From positions 106,532 to 170,531 of the forward strand of contig NZ_JABFCN010000019.1 in NCBI RefSeq assembly GCF_013087515.1: a stretch of 64,000 bases of DNA, read 5' to 3'. The notes below the pieces were generated by a model, which saw only the letters and a list, made by a program, of their open reading frames with translations, was not told the DNA's origin and made no database searches. This DNA is from Rhizobium sophorae. GTDB taxonomy: Bacteria > Pseudomonadota > Alphaproteobacteria > Rhizobiales > Rhizobiaceae. Position numbers and translations under genes: made by a program. Shown piece by piece: positions 19,724 through 28,892 of this stretch (position 1 is the first letter of the stretch; the number at the start of each line of letters is the position of its first letter).

Positions 19724-19993
19724 AGAGCCTTTCCGGGTTAGATTGCAGCATTCTGCCGGAGCAGATTTTCGTCAGGGCAAAGGCGATTGGCGAAGGGCAT
19801 ACCTCTTGGTACGTCCGAGCCGATCGCCTTTGCCCTGGCGAAAAGATGCCCGGCCCTTCGGGTTGGCTGAAACGGGCCGCCTGCTCGACCGGCCGGCTTG
19901 GCCGTAGAACCGGGCTACCACGCGCGCCGGCCGGTCGACCATCCGACTCCGTTTGAGCCAACAGAATGCTACAATCTAACCCGGAAAGGCTCT
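19724..19993. repeat. 270-bp structured inverted-repeat element, MITE-like
   Basis: The ends are a 32-nt inverted repeat (19724-19755 and 19962-19993) that differs at one base. Inside are two nested stem-loops: arms 19773-19791 with 19819-19837 (18 of 19 match), and arms 19862-19875 with 19949-19962 (13 of 14) plus inner arms 19885-19897 with 19927-19939. The whole could fold as a three-way junction or cruciform. ACAT occurs next to both ends (19719-19722 and 19994-19997), a possible 4-bp target duplication but offset by one base on the left. No ORF inside looks coding. Origin is inferred to be a mobile or RIME-like rhizobial element. Confidence 0.8.
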
Positions 19994-20102
19994 ACATCCT
20001 CCTTTGCCGAAACCGGCAGAACAGATGGTTCTGCAAAGCGGAAATAGGTCGCCTCGTCAATGCTTTCCATGCCCGGCGCGGCCATGCGCAAAACTGTACC
20101 GT

Positions 20103-20113
20103 TTGGTTACTAA
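20103..20113. promoter_or_regulatory. Possible UxuR/ExuR-like operator upstream of uxaC
   Basis: TTGGTTACTAA is an imperfect palindrome 60 bp before uxaC and resembles the TTGGTNNACCAA half-site arrangement of GntR-family hexuronate repressors in enterobacteria. No cognate regulator gene is in the window. This is a motif resemblance only. The rest of 19994-20172 shows GGGAGGAATACTG (a good SD) before uxaC and nothing else. Confidence 0.3.
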
Positions 20114-20172
20114 AAGACCTTGCCGTGCCTGATGTTGTGGGGTAGGCCGTTATCCATCAGGGAGGAATACTG

Positions 20173-21588
20173 ATGGATGCAGGAAACGGCTTTCTTCATC
20201 CGGACCGGCTTTTTCCGGCTGATCCGGCAACACGGACCATCGCGCGCGACCTCTACGAGACGGTGCGCAATCTTCCGATCGTCAGTCCGCACGGGCATAC
20301 CGAACCCTCCTGGTTCGCCGACGACAAGCCCTTTGAAGACGCGGCCTCGCTGCTGGTCATTCCCGATCACTATCTCTTCCGCATGCTGCACAGCGTCGGC
20401 GTCACATTGGACGAGCTCGGCGTGCCGCGGCTCGACGGCAAGCCGGTGGCAACGGGACGGGCGATCTGGCGGACTTTTGCCGCACACTACCGCCTTTTCC
20501 GCGGGACGCCTTCGAGCCTCTGGGTCGACCACGCCATGTCGGCCGTGCTCGGCTGCACCGAGCCGCTGACATCAGACAATGCCGATGCGCTCTACGATCA
20601 TATCAATGCCCAGCTTGCCCTTCCGGAATTCCGCCCGCGGGCGCTGCATCAGCGATTCGGCATCGAAACGATCGCGACGACGGATGGAGCGCTCGATCCT
20701 CTGGCGCATCACCAGAAGATGGCGGCCGACGGCTGGATCGGCAAGGTGCGCACCACCTACAGGCCGGACAGCGTCACCGATCCCGATGCCGTCGGCTTCC
20801 GCGACAATCTCATCAAGTTCGGAGAGATCACCGGCACTGAGGTAACACGCTGGGACGGTCTTATCGAGGCGCATCGGCGCCGGCGCGCCTATTTCCGCCA
20901 GTTCGGCGCCACCGCGACCGATCACGGCGTGCCTACCGCCTTTACATCAGATCTGCCGCTTGCGGAAAAACAAGCGCTGCTCGACAAGGCGCTGAAGGGT
21001 CCGCTTTCGGCCGAGGATGCCGAGCTCTTCCGCGGCCAGATGATGACCGAGATGGCCGGACTTTCGGCCGAGGACGGCATGGTAATGCAGATCCATGCCG
21101 GCTCGCGACGCAATACCGACAGCGGGCTGTTTGCGACCCGCGGCCCGAATATGGGCGCCGATATCCCCACACCCACGGACTGGGTCGGCGGCTTGAATGC
21201 GCTGCTATCAAAGTATGGTCACGCACCGGGTTTGCGTGTGCTGCTCTTCACGCTCGACGAGACGACCTATGCACGCGAGCTGGCGCCGATGGCTGGCCAT
21301 TGGCCCTGCCTGATGATCGGCCCGCCATGGTGGTTCCACGACAGCCCGCTCGGCATCCGCCGTTACCTCGACCAGGTTGTGGAGACGGCGGGTTTTGCCA
21401 ATATGGCGGGTTTCAACGACGATACTCGGGCGCTGCTTTCGATCCCGGCGCGGCATGACGTCTGGCGCCGCGAAGTCTGCCGCTTCCTTGCCCAGCTCGC
21501 CGCCGAGCACCGGATTTCCAAGCGGGAAGCCGAGATCGTCGCAGGCGAGCTCTCCTATGGCAATGCAAAGAAGGCCTACAAGCTGTGA
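20173..21588 (+). CDS. uxaC: Glucuronate (uronate) isomerase
   Basis: 471-aa amidohydrolase-fold enzyme that interconverts glucuronate and fructuronate (or galacturonate and tagaturonate). NLPIVSPHGHTEPSWFADDK carries the metal-binding HGH of the family, with RRNTDSGLFATRGPNMGADI and GPPWWFHDSPLGIRRYLD near the C-terminus. Start ATG 20173 has AGGGAGGAA upstream. Its stop overlaps the GTG start of the following reductase, so they are translationally coupled. Length matches UxaC. Confidence 0.95.
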   Translation: MDAGNGFLHPDRLFPADPATRTIARDLYETVRNLPIVSPHGHTEPSWFADDKPFEDAASLLVIPDHYLFRMLHSVGVTLDELGVPRLDGKPVATGRAIWRTFAAHYRLFRGTPSSLWVDHAMSAVLGCTEPLTSDNADALYDHINAQLALPEFRPRALHQRFGIETIATTDGALDPLAHHQKMAADGWIGKVRTTYRPDSVTDPDAVGFRDNLIKFGEITGTEVTRWDGLIEAHRRRRAYFRQFGATATDHGVPTAFTSDLPLAEKQALLDKALKGPLSAEDAELFRGQMMTEMAGLSAEDGMVMQIHAGSRRNTDSGLFATRGPNMGADIPTPTDWVGGLNALLSKYGHAPGLRVLLFTLDETTYARELAPMAGHWPCLMIGPPWWFHDSPLGIRRYLDQVVETAGFANMAGFNDDTRALLSIPARHDVWRREVCRFLAQLAAEHRISKREAEIVAGELSYGNAKKAYKL

Positions 21589-23042
21589 GCGACAGACTAC
21601 AAAACCTGACCGGCCTTGCGCCGACGGCGAAACTTCCCGCCTATGACAGGAATGCGCTGAAGGCCGGCATCCTGCATCTCGGCCCGGGCGCCTTCTTCCG
21701 CGCCCATTTCGCGCCCTTCACGGACGGCGCGCTCGCAGCCGCAGGCGGAGACTGGGGCATCGAGGTGGCAAGCCTGCGCACGCCCGATGTCGCCGACAAT
21801 CTGAGCGCCCAGAACGGGCTCTATACGACGTTGATCCGCGATACCTCAGGCACGACGGCTGAGGTGGTCGGCTCGATCCTGAAGGCACATGTGGCGCCGC
21901 GCGATCCGGCTGGCCTGCTGGCGCGGCTCGAAGATCCCGCTATCCGCATCGTCAGCATGACGGTGACGGAAAAGGCCTATGGTTTCGATCCGGCAACCGG
22001 CGGCCTCGACCTGAAGCACCCCGATATCGTCGCCGACCTCGCCAGCCGGCATGCGCCGCGCGGCGTCATCGGCTACCTCGTCGAAGGCCTTGCGCGCCGC
22101 CGGCAGAAGGGGATCGCACCCTTTACGCCGCTGAGCTGCGACAACTTGCCGAGCAACGGCGCTGTGCTGAAGCGCCTGGTGCTGGAATTCACCTCCCGCA
22201 TAGATCCCGACCTGCATCGCTGGATCGAAGCGAATGTGCCCTTCCCGTCGACGATGGTCGACCGCATCACGCCGGCCAGCACCGAGGCGACCTATGCCGA
22301 TGCCGAACGGCTGACGGGCCGCACGGATATGGCGGCGATCGAGACCGAACCCTTTACGCAATGGGTCATCGAAGACCATTTCGCCAATGGCCGGCCGGCC
22401 TGGGAAAAGGTCCGCGGCGCACTGATGGTCGAGGAGGTCTCGGCCTACGAGAAGATGAAGCTGCGGATGCTGAATGGCGCGCATTCGCTGCTTGCCTATC
22501 TCGGTTATATCGGCGGCTATGAATTCATCCGCGACGTGATGGACGATGCAGCCCTGGCAGCACTGGCCTACCGGCACATGCATGCGGCCGCCAGAACGCT
22601 CGACGCGGTGCCCGGCATCGATCTCGATGCCTACGCCAATGAATTGATAGCACGCTTTGCAAACAAGGCGATCGCCCATCGCACCTATCAGATCGCCATG
22701 GACGGAACGCAGAAACTGCCGCAGCGGCTGCTGGAGCCGGCAAGCGAGGCGCTGGCGCATGGCGACAGGGCGGAGACCTATGCGATCGCCGTAGCGGCGT
22801 GGATGCGCTATGCGATCGGCGAACACGGCAACGGCGAGCGCTACGAACTGCGCGATCCCAGGGCTGGCGAAATCGCCGCCCTCATCGCCGATGTCCCGCG
22901 CACTGGCCTTGCGATCTCGGCGGCTCTCTTTACCCTTCCCGGACTTTTCCCGGCGGCTTTGACAGGCCACCGGGCGTGGACGCAGGATGTGGCTGACAAA
23001 CTGGAGATCCTGATCCAGGACGACCGGTTGCCGCTGTTCTGA
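21585..23042 (+). CDS. uxuB: Fructuronate reductase (mannitol dehydrogenase family)
   Basis: 485 aa. Polyol-specific long-chain dehydrogenase motifs: ILHLGPGAFFRAHFAPFTD at the N-terminus (cofactor), PLSCDNLPSNGAVLKRLVLEF, PSTMVDRITPAS and the catalytic Lys region VEEVSAYEKMKLRMLNGAHS. It reduces fructuronate to mannonate with NADH. Overlaps uxaC by 4 bp with a GTG start. No mannonate dehydratase (uxuA) is next to it, so the following step must be encoded elsewhere. Mannitol dehydrogenase is the alternative; the operon context favours UxuB. Confidence 0.88.
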   Translation: MSDRLQNLTGLAPTAKLPAYDRNALKAGILHLGPGAFFRAHFAPFTDGALAAAGGDWGIEVASLRTPDVADNLSAQNGLYTTLIRDTSGTTAEVVGSILKAHVAPRDPAGLLARLEDPAIRIVSMTVTEKAYGFDPATGGLDLKHPDIVADLASRHAPRGVIGYLVEGLARRRQKGIAPFTPLSCDNLPSNGAVLKRLVLEFTSRIDPDLHRWIEANVPFPSTMVDRITPASTEATYADAERLTGRTDMAAIETEPFTQWVIEDHFANGRPAWEKVRGALMVEEVSAYEKMKLRMLNGAHSLLAYLGYIGGYEFIRDVMDDAALAALAYRHMHAAARTLDAVPGIDLDAYANELIARFANKAIAHRTYQIAMDGTQKLPQRLLEPASEALAHGDRAETYAIAVAAWMRYAIGEHGNGERYELRDPRAGEIAALIADVPRTGLAISAALFTLPGLFPAALTGHRAWTQDVADKLEILIQDDRLPLF

Positions 23043-23081
23043 GATTTGGAGCTTGCTGGCGAAAGAGAGGGTGTGTCATGC

Positions 23082-23264
23082 GGTACCCCCCTCTGCCCTG
23101 CCGGGCATCTCCCCCACAAGGGGGGAGATCGGATGGGCGAGATGGCTTCCCCAAACAATGAAGGTAGGACGATTCCCAATACGGTAGAGAGGAAACGATG
23201 ATCCAACCTCCTGCCGATCTCCCCACCTGTGGGGGAGATGCCCGGCAGGGCAGAGGGGGGTACC
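23082..23264. repeat. 51-bp inverted repeat pair between convergent operons
   Basis: Arms 23082-23132 and 23214-23264 are reverse complements with 49 of 51 positions identical, separated by 81 bp. Each starts or ends with GGTACC and contains its own hairpin, for example CTGCCCTGCCGGGCA and TCTCCCCCACAAGGGGGGAGA. The flanking bases outside the arms (GAGAGGG... on the left, CCCTCTC on the right) also match partly. It lies between the 3' ends of uxuB and the dehydrogenase gene, where it may end transcription from both sides. This looks like a dispersed rhizobial palindrome. Confidence 0.85.
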
Positions 23265-23298
23265 ACACTGTACGCCCTCTCCCGGGTCACCTGTGTTG

Positions 23299-25749
23299 TC
23301 AGGCCTTCACCCGCGCCATATCGGGATCGTAGAGCGGCGACAGCGATACCTTGCAGGGGATGCGTTCCCGCGCGACATCAAGCTCATAGGTGCCGGAGAG
23401 GACGAAATCTTCCGTCACGCCGTCGGGATTGCGGACGTAGCCGTAACCGATCGGCTTGCCCAGCGTATAACCGAAGCCGCCGCTCGACAGCCAGCCGACG
23501 CGCTTGCCGTCGCGATAGATCGTTTCGCGGCCGAGCAGCACGGCATCCGCATCCTCGGGAATGAAGCAGGCGAGGCGCTTCTTGACGCCTCCCGAAAGCT
23601 GCTGCTCGATCGCCTCACGGCCGCGGAAGGGAATATTCTTCCGCGTCTTCACCGCCCAGCCGAGACCGGCCTCGACCGGCGTATGGTCGGGACCGATATC
23701 CGACCCCCAGGCGCGATAACCCTTTTCCAGGCGGCAGCTCTCGATCGCGCGGTAGCCGGCATTGACGAGGCCGAGCTCGCCGCCTGATGCCATCAGCACG
23801 TCGTAGACCGTGGTCGCATATTCAACGGGAACATGCAGTTCGTAGCCGAGCTCCCCGACATAGGTGATGCGCAGCGCCCGCACCGGGCAGCCTGCAATGC
23901 CGATGGTCCTGACCTTGCCGAAGGGGAAGGCCGCATTCGAGACGTCGCTGCCCGTCACCTTTTCCAGCACGGCACGGGAATTCGGTCCCATCAGCGACAG
24001 CACGGAATAGGCGGAGGTGACGTCGACCAGTTCGGCATGCATCGCCGCCGGGATATTACGTGCGATCCAATCGAAGTCATGGGTGGCGAAGCCGGTACCG
24101 GTGACGATGTAATATTCGTTCTCGGCGATGCGGGCGACCGTCACATCACATTCGATGCCGCCCTTGTCGTTGAGCATCTGTGTGTAAACGAGCGATCCCA
24201 CAGGCCTTGCGACATCGTTGGAGGCGATCCAGGACAAGGCTGCCTCGGCATCCCTGCCCTTCAGCACGAATTTGGCAAAGGACGTCTGGTCGAAGATGAC
24301 GGCCGCTTCGCGCACCGCCTTGTGTTCGCGGCCAACGGCGTCGAACCAATTCTGGCGGCCGTAGCTGTAGATATCCTTCGGCTCCTCGTTGGCGAAGAGA
24401 TCGGCAAACCAGTTCGGCCGTTCCCAGCCGAGCTTTTCGCCGAAACAGGCGCCCTGCGCCTTCAGCCGGTCATAGAGCGGCGATTTGCGGCAGGGGCGGC
24501 CACTCGAATGTTCCTCGAACGGCCAGGCCATGGTGTAATGTTTGCCATAGGCTTCAAGCGTGCGTGTCCGCACCCAGTCGGTATCGAAATGCGGCCGGCC
24601 GAAACGGCGGATATCGACCGGCCAGAGATCATAGGGCGGCTCGCCCTTCGTCACCCATTCGGCCAGCGCCATGCCGGCTCCGCCGGCCGAAGCGATGCCG
24701 AAGGCGTTGAAACCGGCGCCGATGAAGAAATTCCTCAGCTCCGGCGCCTCGCCAAGAATGAAGTTGCCATCCGGCGTAAAGCTTTCCGGGCCGTTCAGCA
24801 GCTGCTTGACGCCGACATTTTCCAGCGCCGGAACGCGCCCGAGCGCCTGTTCCATAATCTGCTCGAAATGGTCGAAATTACTGTCCAGCAGCGTGTAGTG
24901 GAAACCGTCGGGGATACCGTTTTTCGCCCAGAGGATGGGGTTCGGCTCGTAGCCGCCCATGACGATGCCGCCGACCTCTTCCTTGTAATAGGTCAGGCGA
25001 TCGGGATCGCGCAGCGTCGGCAGGTTAGAGGGCACGCCGAAAGATTCGGTGATGATGTATTGGTGCTCGACGGAGACCAGCGGCACGTTGACGCCGAAGC
25101 GGGCGGCGAAGGCGCGCGTCCATTGGCCGGCACAGACGACGACGCGCTCGCATTCGATGCGCCCTTGCGCCGTAACGACGGCACGAATCTTCCCCCTGTC
25201 GATTTCAAGGTCGAGGACTTCGGTATCCTCGAAGATCGAAACGCCCGACATGCGGGCGCCCTTTGCCAGCGCCTGGGTGATGTCGGAGGGATTGGCCTGG
25301 CCGTCGGTCGGGAGGAAGGCAGCGCCGACGAGATCGTCGACCGTCATCAGCGGCCAGAGATCGAAGGCTTCCTGCGGGGTCAGCAACTGCATTTCGAGGC
25401 CGAAGGACTGGGCGGTGGTCGCCTGGCGCCTGACCTCGGTCCAGCGTTCCTCGTTGCAGGCAAGGCGCAGGCCGCCATTCATCTTCCAGCCGGTGCCGAG
25501 ACCCGTTTCCTCCTCCAGCCCCTTGTAGAGATCGACGGAATAGCCGAGAAGCTGGGTGATGTTGGCGCTGGTGCGCAGTTGGCCGACAAGGCCGGCGGCA
25601 TGGAAGGTGGTGCCCGAGGTAAGCTTCTTGCGCTCCAGCAGCACGGTATCGGTCCAGCCGAGCTTGCCGAGATGATAGGCTGTCGAGCAGCCGATGATGC
25701 CGCCGCCGATGACCACGGCTTTCGCCGTCTTCGGTAATTCCTTCGTCAT
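23299..25749 (-). CDS. Dimethylglycine/sarcosine dehydrogenase-type FAD and GcvT protein
   Basis: 816 aa with an N-terminal DAO-type FAD domain (VVIGGGIIGCSTAYHLGKLG; SGTTFHAAGLVGQLR, in which His50 fits the covalent FAD attachment site of the family) and a C-terminal folate-binding GcvT domain (QTSFAKFVLKG, SLMGPNSRAVLEKVTG, ELHVPVEYATTVYDVL, IGPDHTPVEAGLGW). Such enzymes oxidatively demethylate dimethylglycine or sarcosine and pass the one-carbon unit to tetrahydrofolate. The start overlaps the upstream kinase-like gene by 4 bp, suggesting coupling. Which N-methylated substrate is used cannot be told from sequence. Confidence 0.85.
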   Translation of the reverse strand: MTKELPKTAKAVVIGGGIIGCSTAYHLGKLGWTDTVLLERKKLTSGTTFHAAGLVGQLRTSANITQLLGYSVDLYKGLEEETGLGTGWKMNGGLRLACNEERWTEVRRQATTAQSFGLEMQLLTPQEAFDLWPLMTVDDLVGAAFLPTDGQANPSDITQALAKGARMSGVSIFEDTEVLDLEIDRGKIRAVVTAQGRIECERVVVCAGQWTRAFAARFGVNVPLVSVEHQYIITESFGVPSNLPTLRDPDRLTYYKEEVGGIVMGGYEPNPILWAKNGIPDGFHYTLLDSNFDHFEQIMEQALGRVPALENVGVKQLLNGPESFTPDGNFILGEAPELRNFFIGAGFNAFGIASAGGAGMALAEWVTKGEPPYDLWPVDIRRFGRPHFDTDWVRTRTLEAYGKHYTMAWPFEEHSSGRPCRKSPLYDRLKAQGACFGEKLGWERPNWFADLFANEEPKDIYSYGRQNWFDAVGREHKAVREAAVIFDQTSFAKFVLKGRDAEAALSWIASNDVARPVGSLVYTQMLNDKGGIECDVTVARIAENEYYIVTGTGFATHDFDWIARNIPAAMHAELVDVTSAYSVLSLMGPNSRAVLEKVTGSDVSNAAFPFGKVRTIGIAGCPVRALRITYVGELGYELHVPVEYATTVYDVLMASGGELGLVNAGYRAIESCRLEKGYRAWGSDIGPDHTPVEAGLGWAVKTRKNIPFRGREAIEQQLSGGVKKRLACFIPEDADAVLLGRETIYRDGKRVGWLSSGGFGYTLGKPIGYGYVRNPDGVTEDFVLSGTYELDVARERIPCKVSLSPLYDPDMARVKA

Positions 25750-26624
25750 TTATGATCCCGTTCAAAGGCTTGATAAGCGCGTTCGAAGCGCGCGAGATTT
25801 TCGGCCGTGTAGCCGACGTAATCGAAATCGATGCTGGAATGAATTTCCGAAATCATGCTCCAGAGCGTCTCGCGCAGTAGCGAGGCGCATTTCATCGCGG
25901 CATAGCGCGTGGCGAGATCATCGGTCAGCGGCCGGTCGAAATAGGTCTCCAGCATCGTGCGCTCGGCCGCTTGCGAGAGTTCATTGTTGGAGGCCAATCC
26001 GCCAAGATCGAAAAGCGGTGTATTGAAACCGGCATAGTCCCAGTCGATCAGCCAGAGCCGCTTGCCGTCATCGAGAAAGTTGGCGGCCAGCAGGTCGTTG
26101 TGGCCGAAGGCGATCTCGAAAGGCCCTGCCACCTCTTCCAGCGTCTCTGCCCGGCCGACGAGCCCCGGCAGCAGAGGAAGATAGGCGCTCTCCGACGCCT
26201 TCAGATTGGCGGCGTAATCGCGGATGACGTGGAAGACCCAGAAGATCATCGCCTGACCTCGGAAATGCCGGGCGATGTCGCGATGGCAGGCACGCACCAG
26301 CGGCAAGACCCGGGCGAGCATTTGTGGCGCCCTGATATCCTCCGGCGAAAGCGATCGCGCCTCGATATATTCGAGCACCAGCACGCCCGGCGAATGGTGG
26401 ATGACGGCAGGCGAAATGCCGGCGGCATGGGCCGCACGGCTTGCGGCAAGCTCGTTCTGCCTGTTGATGTGATGGATCGGGATATCGGTGCCGAGTCTCA
26501 CCACGCAACGCGCGACGGCATCGCTGACCAGATAGTTCCGATTGGTGATGCCGCCTGCTATCGGCGAAATGTCGATCGGGCCCTGCCAGATGCCGAGCGC
26601 ATGAATCCTATCTTCAGGCGTCAT
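25746..26624 (-). CDS. Choline/ethanolamine kinase-like phosphotransferase
   Basis: 292 aa with an aminoglycoside phosphotransferase/choline kinase fold: the catalytic loop FGHNDLLAANFL (Brenner-type HND and N) and the metal-binding LIDWDYAGFNTPLFDLGGLA. The N-terminal lobe ISPIAGGITNRNYLV resembles the Gly-rich start of choline kinases. It would phosphorylate choline or a related amino alcohol, or a sugar. Being coupled to a dimethylglycine dehydrogenase, which acts downstream of choline and betaine, favours a choline-related substrate, as inference. Confidence 0.78.
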   Translation of the reverse strand: MTPEDRIHALGIWQGPIDISPIAGGITNRNYLVSDAVARCVVRLGTDIPIHHINRQNELAASRAAHAAGISPAVIHHSPGVLVLEYIEARSLSPEDIRAPQMLARVLPLVRACHRDIARHFRGQAMIFWVFHVIRDYAANLKASESAYLPLLPGLVGRAETLEEVAGPFEIAFGHNDLLAANFLDDGKRLWLIDWDYAGFNTPLFDLGGLASNNELSQAAERTMLETYFDRPLTDDLATRYAAMKCASLLRETLWSMISEIHSSIDFDYVGYTAENLARFERAYQAFERDHK

Positions 26625-26686
26625 GCTATCCCCCTTGCCCTGTGGAAATGATGGGGCAGAGAGGGATCGGCTGTCAAGCAGCGGGA

Positions 26687-27763
26687 TTAGATCGTCTTGC
26701 CGGCGGCATCGAAGACGTGGCAGCGGGCCGGATCGAAGAAGGTCTTCACATTGGCGCCGCGCTCCACCTTCTGCTGGCCGTCGAGCGCGACGGTCAGAAG
26801 CTGGTTATCCGGCGTCGTGGTGTAGAGCATGGTGGCGCCGCCGAGATTTTCGACGAGATCGACGTTGACGGTCGAGAGCGTGATTGCGCCTTCGGCCAGC
26901 GAAAGATGCTCGGGACGGATGCCGAAGGTGACCTCCTCTCCCGCCTCGCCTCTCAGCCGGCGCGGCAGGCGGACAGAATTGCCGCAGACATGGATGCTGG
27001 TTTCGGTCTCGCCGACCTGCTCGATGCGCGCCTTCAGGAAATTCATCTTCGGACTGCCGATGAAGCCGGCGACGAAGCGGTTGGCCGGGTTGTTGTAGAG
27101 ATCGAGCGGCGCGCCGACCTGCTCGATACGGCCGGAATTCAACACCACGATCTTGTCCGCCATCGTCATGGCTTCGACCTGGTCATGGGTGACATAGATC
27201 ATCGTATTGCCGAGGCTGCGGTGCAGGCGGGAGATCTCGACGCGCATCTGCACGCGCAGTTCGGCATCGAGGTTCGACAACGGCTCGTCGAACAGGAAGA
27301 TGCGCGGCTCACGCACGATGGCCCGGCCGATGGCGACACGCTGGCGCTGGCCGCCGGAGAGCGCCTTCGGCTTGCGCTCCAACAGCTTCTCGATCTGCAG
27401 GATTTCGGCGGCGCGCTTCACCTTCGGCTGGATCTCGGCCTTCTTGTAACCCGCCGTCTCCAGGCCGAAGGCGAGGTTCTTGTAAACCGACATATGCGGA
27501 TAGAGCGCGTAGGACTGGAAAACCATGGCGATGCCGCGCTTGGCCGGCGCCACCTCGTTCATGCGCTCGCTGTCGAGCAGCAGCGCGCCGCCCGAAATCT
27601 CCTCGAGGCCGGCAATCATGCGCAGAAGGGTCGATTTTCCGCAGCCGGAGGGGCCGACGAAAACGACGAATTCGCCGGGATCGATCGTCAGGTCGATGCC
27701 ATGGATCACATCCATCGCGCCGTAGCGCTTCTCGACCTTCTGAAGAACGACACTGGTTGCCAT
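26687..27763 (-). CDS. ABC sugar importer ATPase (UgpC/MalK type)
   Basis: 358 aa. Walker A VGPSGCGKSTLLR, signature LSGGQRQRVAIGRA, Walker B RIFLFDEPLSNLDAELRVQ and H-loop YVTHDQVEAMTMADKI, then the C-terminal OB domain (FIGSPKMNFL, FGIRPEHLSL) typical of CUT1 carbohydrate importers. Start MATSVVLQKVEKRYG is preferred to the frame opening at 27817 because the family begins here. It drives the permeases encoded upstream in the same operon. Confidence 0.93.
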   Translation of the reverse strand: MATSVVLQKVEKRYGAMDVIHGIDLTIDPGEFVVFVGPSGCGKSTLLRMIAGLEEISGGALLLDSERMNEVAPAKRGIAMVFQSYALYPHMSVYKNLAFGLETAGYKKAEIQPKVKRAAEILQIEKLLERKPKALSGGQRQRVAIGRAIVREPRIFLFDEPLSNLDAELRVQMRVEISRLHRSLGNTMIYVTHDQVEAMTMADKIVVLNSGRIEQVGAPLDLYNNPANRFVAGFIGSPKMNFLKARIEQVGETETSIHVCGNSVRLPRRLRGEAGEEVTFGIRPEHLSLAEGAITLSTVNVDLVENLGGATMLYTTTPDNQLLTVALDGQQKVERGANVKTFFDPARCHVFDAAGKTI

Positions 27764-27795
27764 CTTCTCAAAACCCTCTCTTTTTATTTTGTCGG

Positions 27796-28869
27796 TTACT
27801 TCGTTCTTGCGCGCCAATCGGCGTATTTCGGACTATCGGGACCGACCGGCAGCGGCACGTCGGCGCCGCTGTCGGAAGACTGGTAGATGGCGGTGACGAG
27901 TTCCAGCGCGCGGCGGGCGTCCTTTGTCGTCACCGGCAGCGGCGCATGGCCGCTAAGGAAAGCGTGGAACTGGCCCATCTGCGTGGTGAAACGCGGCGCG
28001 ACCGGCTGCCAGTCGCCAACCACCTTGTCGATCTGCTCCCGCACGTCGTCATTCGCGGCGATGATCTTCCAGGGATCCTTGCCGGGCGTATAGGGCTCGT
28101 GGCTGCTCTCGAAAGTGACATTCTCGAAGTGCAGCCTGAGCCGGCTCAACTGTTCCTGCGAACCAAGCGTGCAGGACAGCGAGACAAAGGCGCCGCTTTC
28201 CATCAGCAGGCTGGCGGAGGCACAATCCTCGACCTCGATATCGTTGACGCGGGTGGCGACGCGGCCGAAGACCCTTGCCGCCGGACCCATCAGATGCATC
28301 AGCATGTCGTGCAGGTGCAGCGCATGGGTGACGAGAACGCCGCCGAGTTCCGTCGCCCATTTGCCGCGCCAAGGAACGGCGTAATATTCCGGCTTGCGCA
28401 GCCAGAAGGTTTCGACCGAAGCGGTATAGGGCTTGCCGGCAATACCGGCGTCGATGATCCGCTTGGCCTTCTGGATGCCGTCGCCGTAACGGTACTGGAA
28501 GATCGGCATCAGCACGCCTTTGGCGGCCTTTTCCGCTGCCATGATGGTATCGACGGCAGCAAGCGAGCCCGTCAGCGGCTTTTCGCAGACGACATGTTTA
28601 CCGGCGGCAAGTGCTGCGACCACCTGTTCCAGATGGATACCGGGAGGGGTGCAGATATCGATGATGTCGATCGTGTCGTCGGCCAGCAATTCCGCGAAGG
28701 AAGTCGTGCGTCGTTCGATGCCGAACTCGTCGCCGACCGCTGCCATGCGTTGCTCGTTCAGGTCGCAGACCGCCACGACCTTGAACTTGTCGGAATGCGG
28801 CAGGTAACCCTCGACGATATGGGAGCGGCCGATGCCGCAGCCAACGATCGCGACCGTCCTGATGCTCAT
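27796..28869 (-). CDS. Gfo/Idh/MocA family NAD(P)-dependent oxidoreductase
   Basis: 357 aa. Rossmann motif VAIVGCGIGRSHIVEGYL and the family hallmark EKPLTGSLAAVD (the EKP lysine), followed by the alpha/beta substrate domain with GGVLVTHALHLHDMLMHLMG, containing the His pair region. Such enzymes oxidise or reduce sugars or glycosides at a hydroxyl group. Located between the permease genes and the ATPase gene of a sugar importer, so it probably acts on the imported compound. Start MSIRTVAIVG follows the permease stop by 23 bp. Confidence 0.88.
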   Translation of the reverse strand: MSIRTVAIVGCGIGRSHIVEGYLPHSDKFKVVAVCDLNEQRMAAVGDEFGIERRTTSFAELLADDTIDIIDICTPPGIHLEQVVAALAAGKHVVCEKPLTGSLAAVDTIMAAEKAAKGVLMPIFQYRYGDGIQKAKRIIDAGIAGKPYTASVETFWLRKPEYYAVPWRGKWATELGGVLVTHALHLHDMLMHLMGPAARVFGRVATRVNDIEVEDCASASLLMESGAFVSLSCTLGSQEQLSRLRLHFENVTFESSHEPYTPGKDPWKIIAANDDVREQIDKVVGDWQPVAPRFTTQMGQFHAFLSGHAPLPVTTKDARRALELVTAIYQSSDSGADVPLPVGPDSPKYADWRARTK

Positions 28870-28892
28870 GTCGCTCTTTCCCGTCATCGCCA

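Noticed and set aside
23833..25737. 634-codon plus-strand open frame opposite the dimethylglycine dehydrogenase gene
   Set aside because: Shadow frame of a gene with full FAD and GcvT motifs; no recognisable motif of its own.
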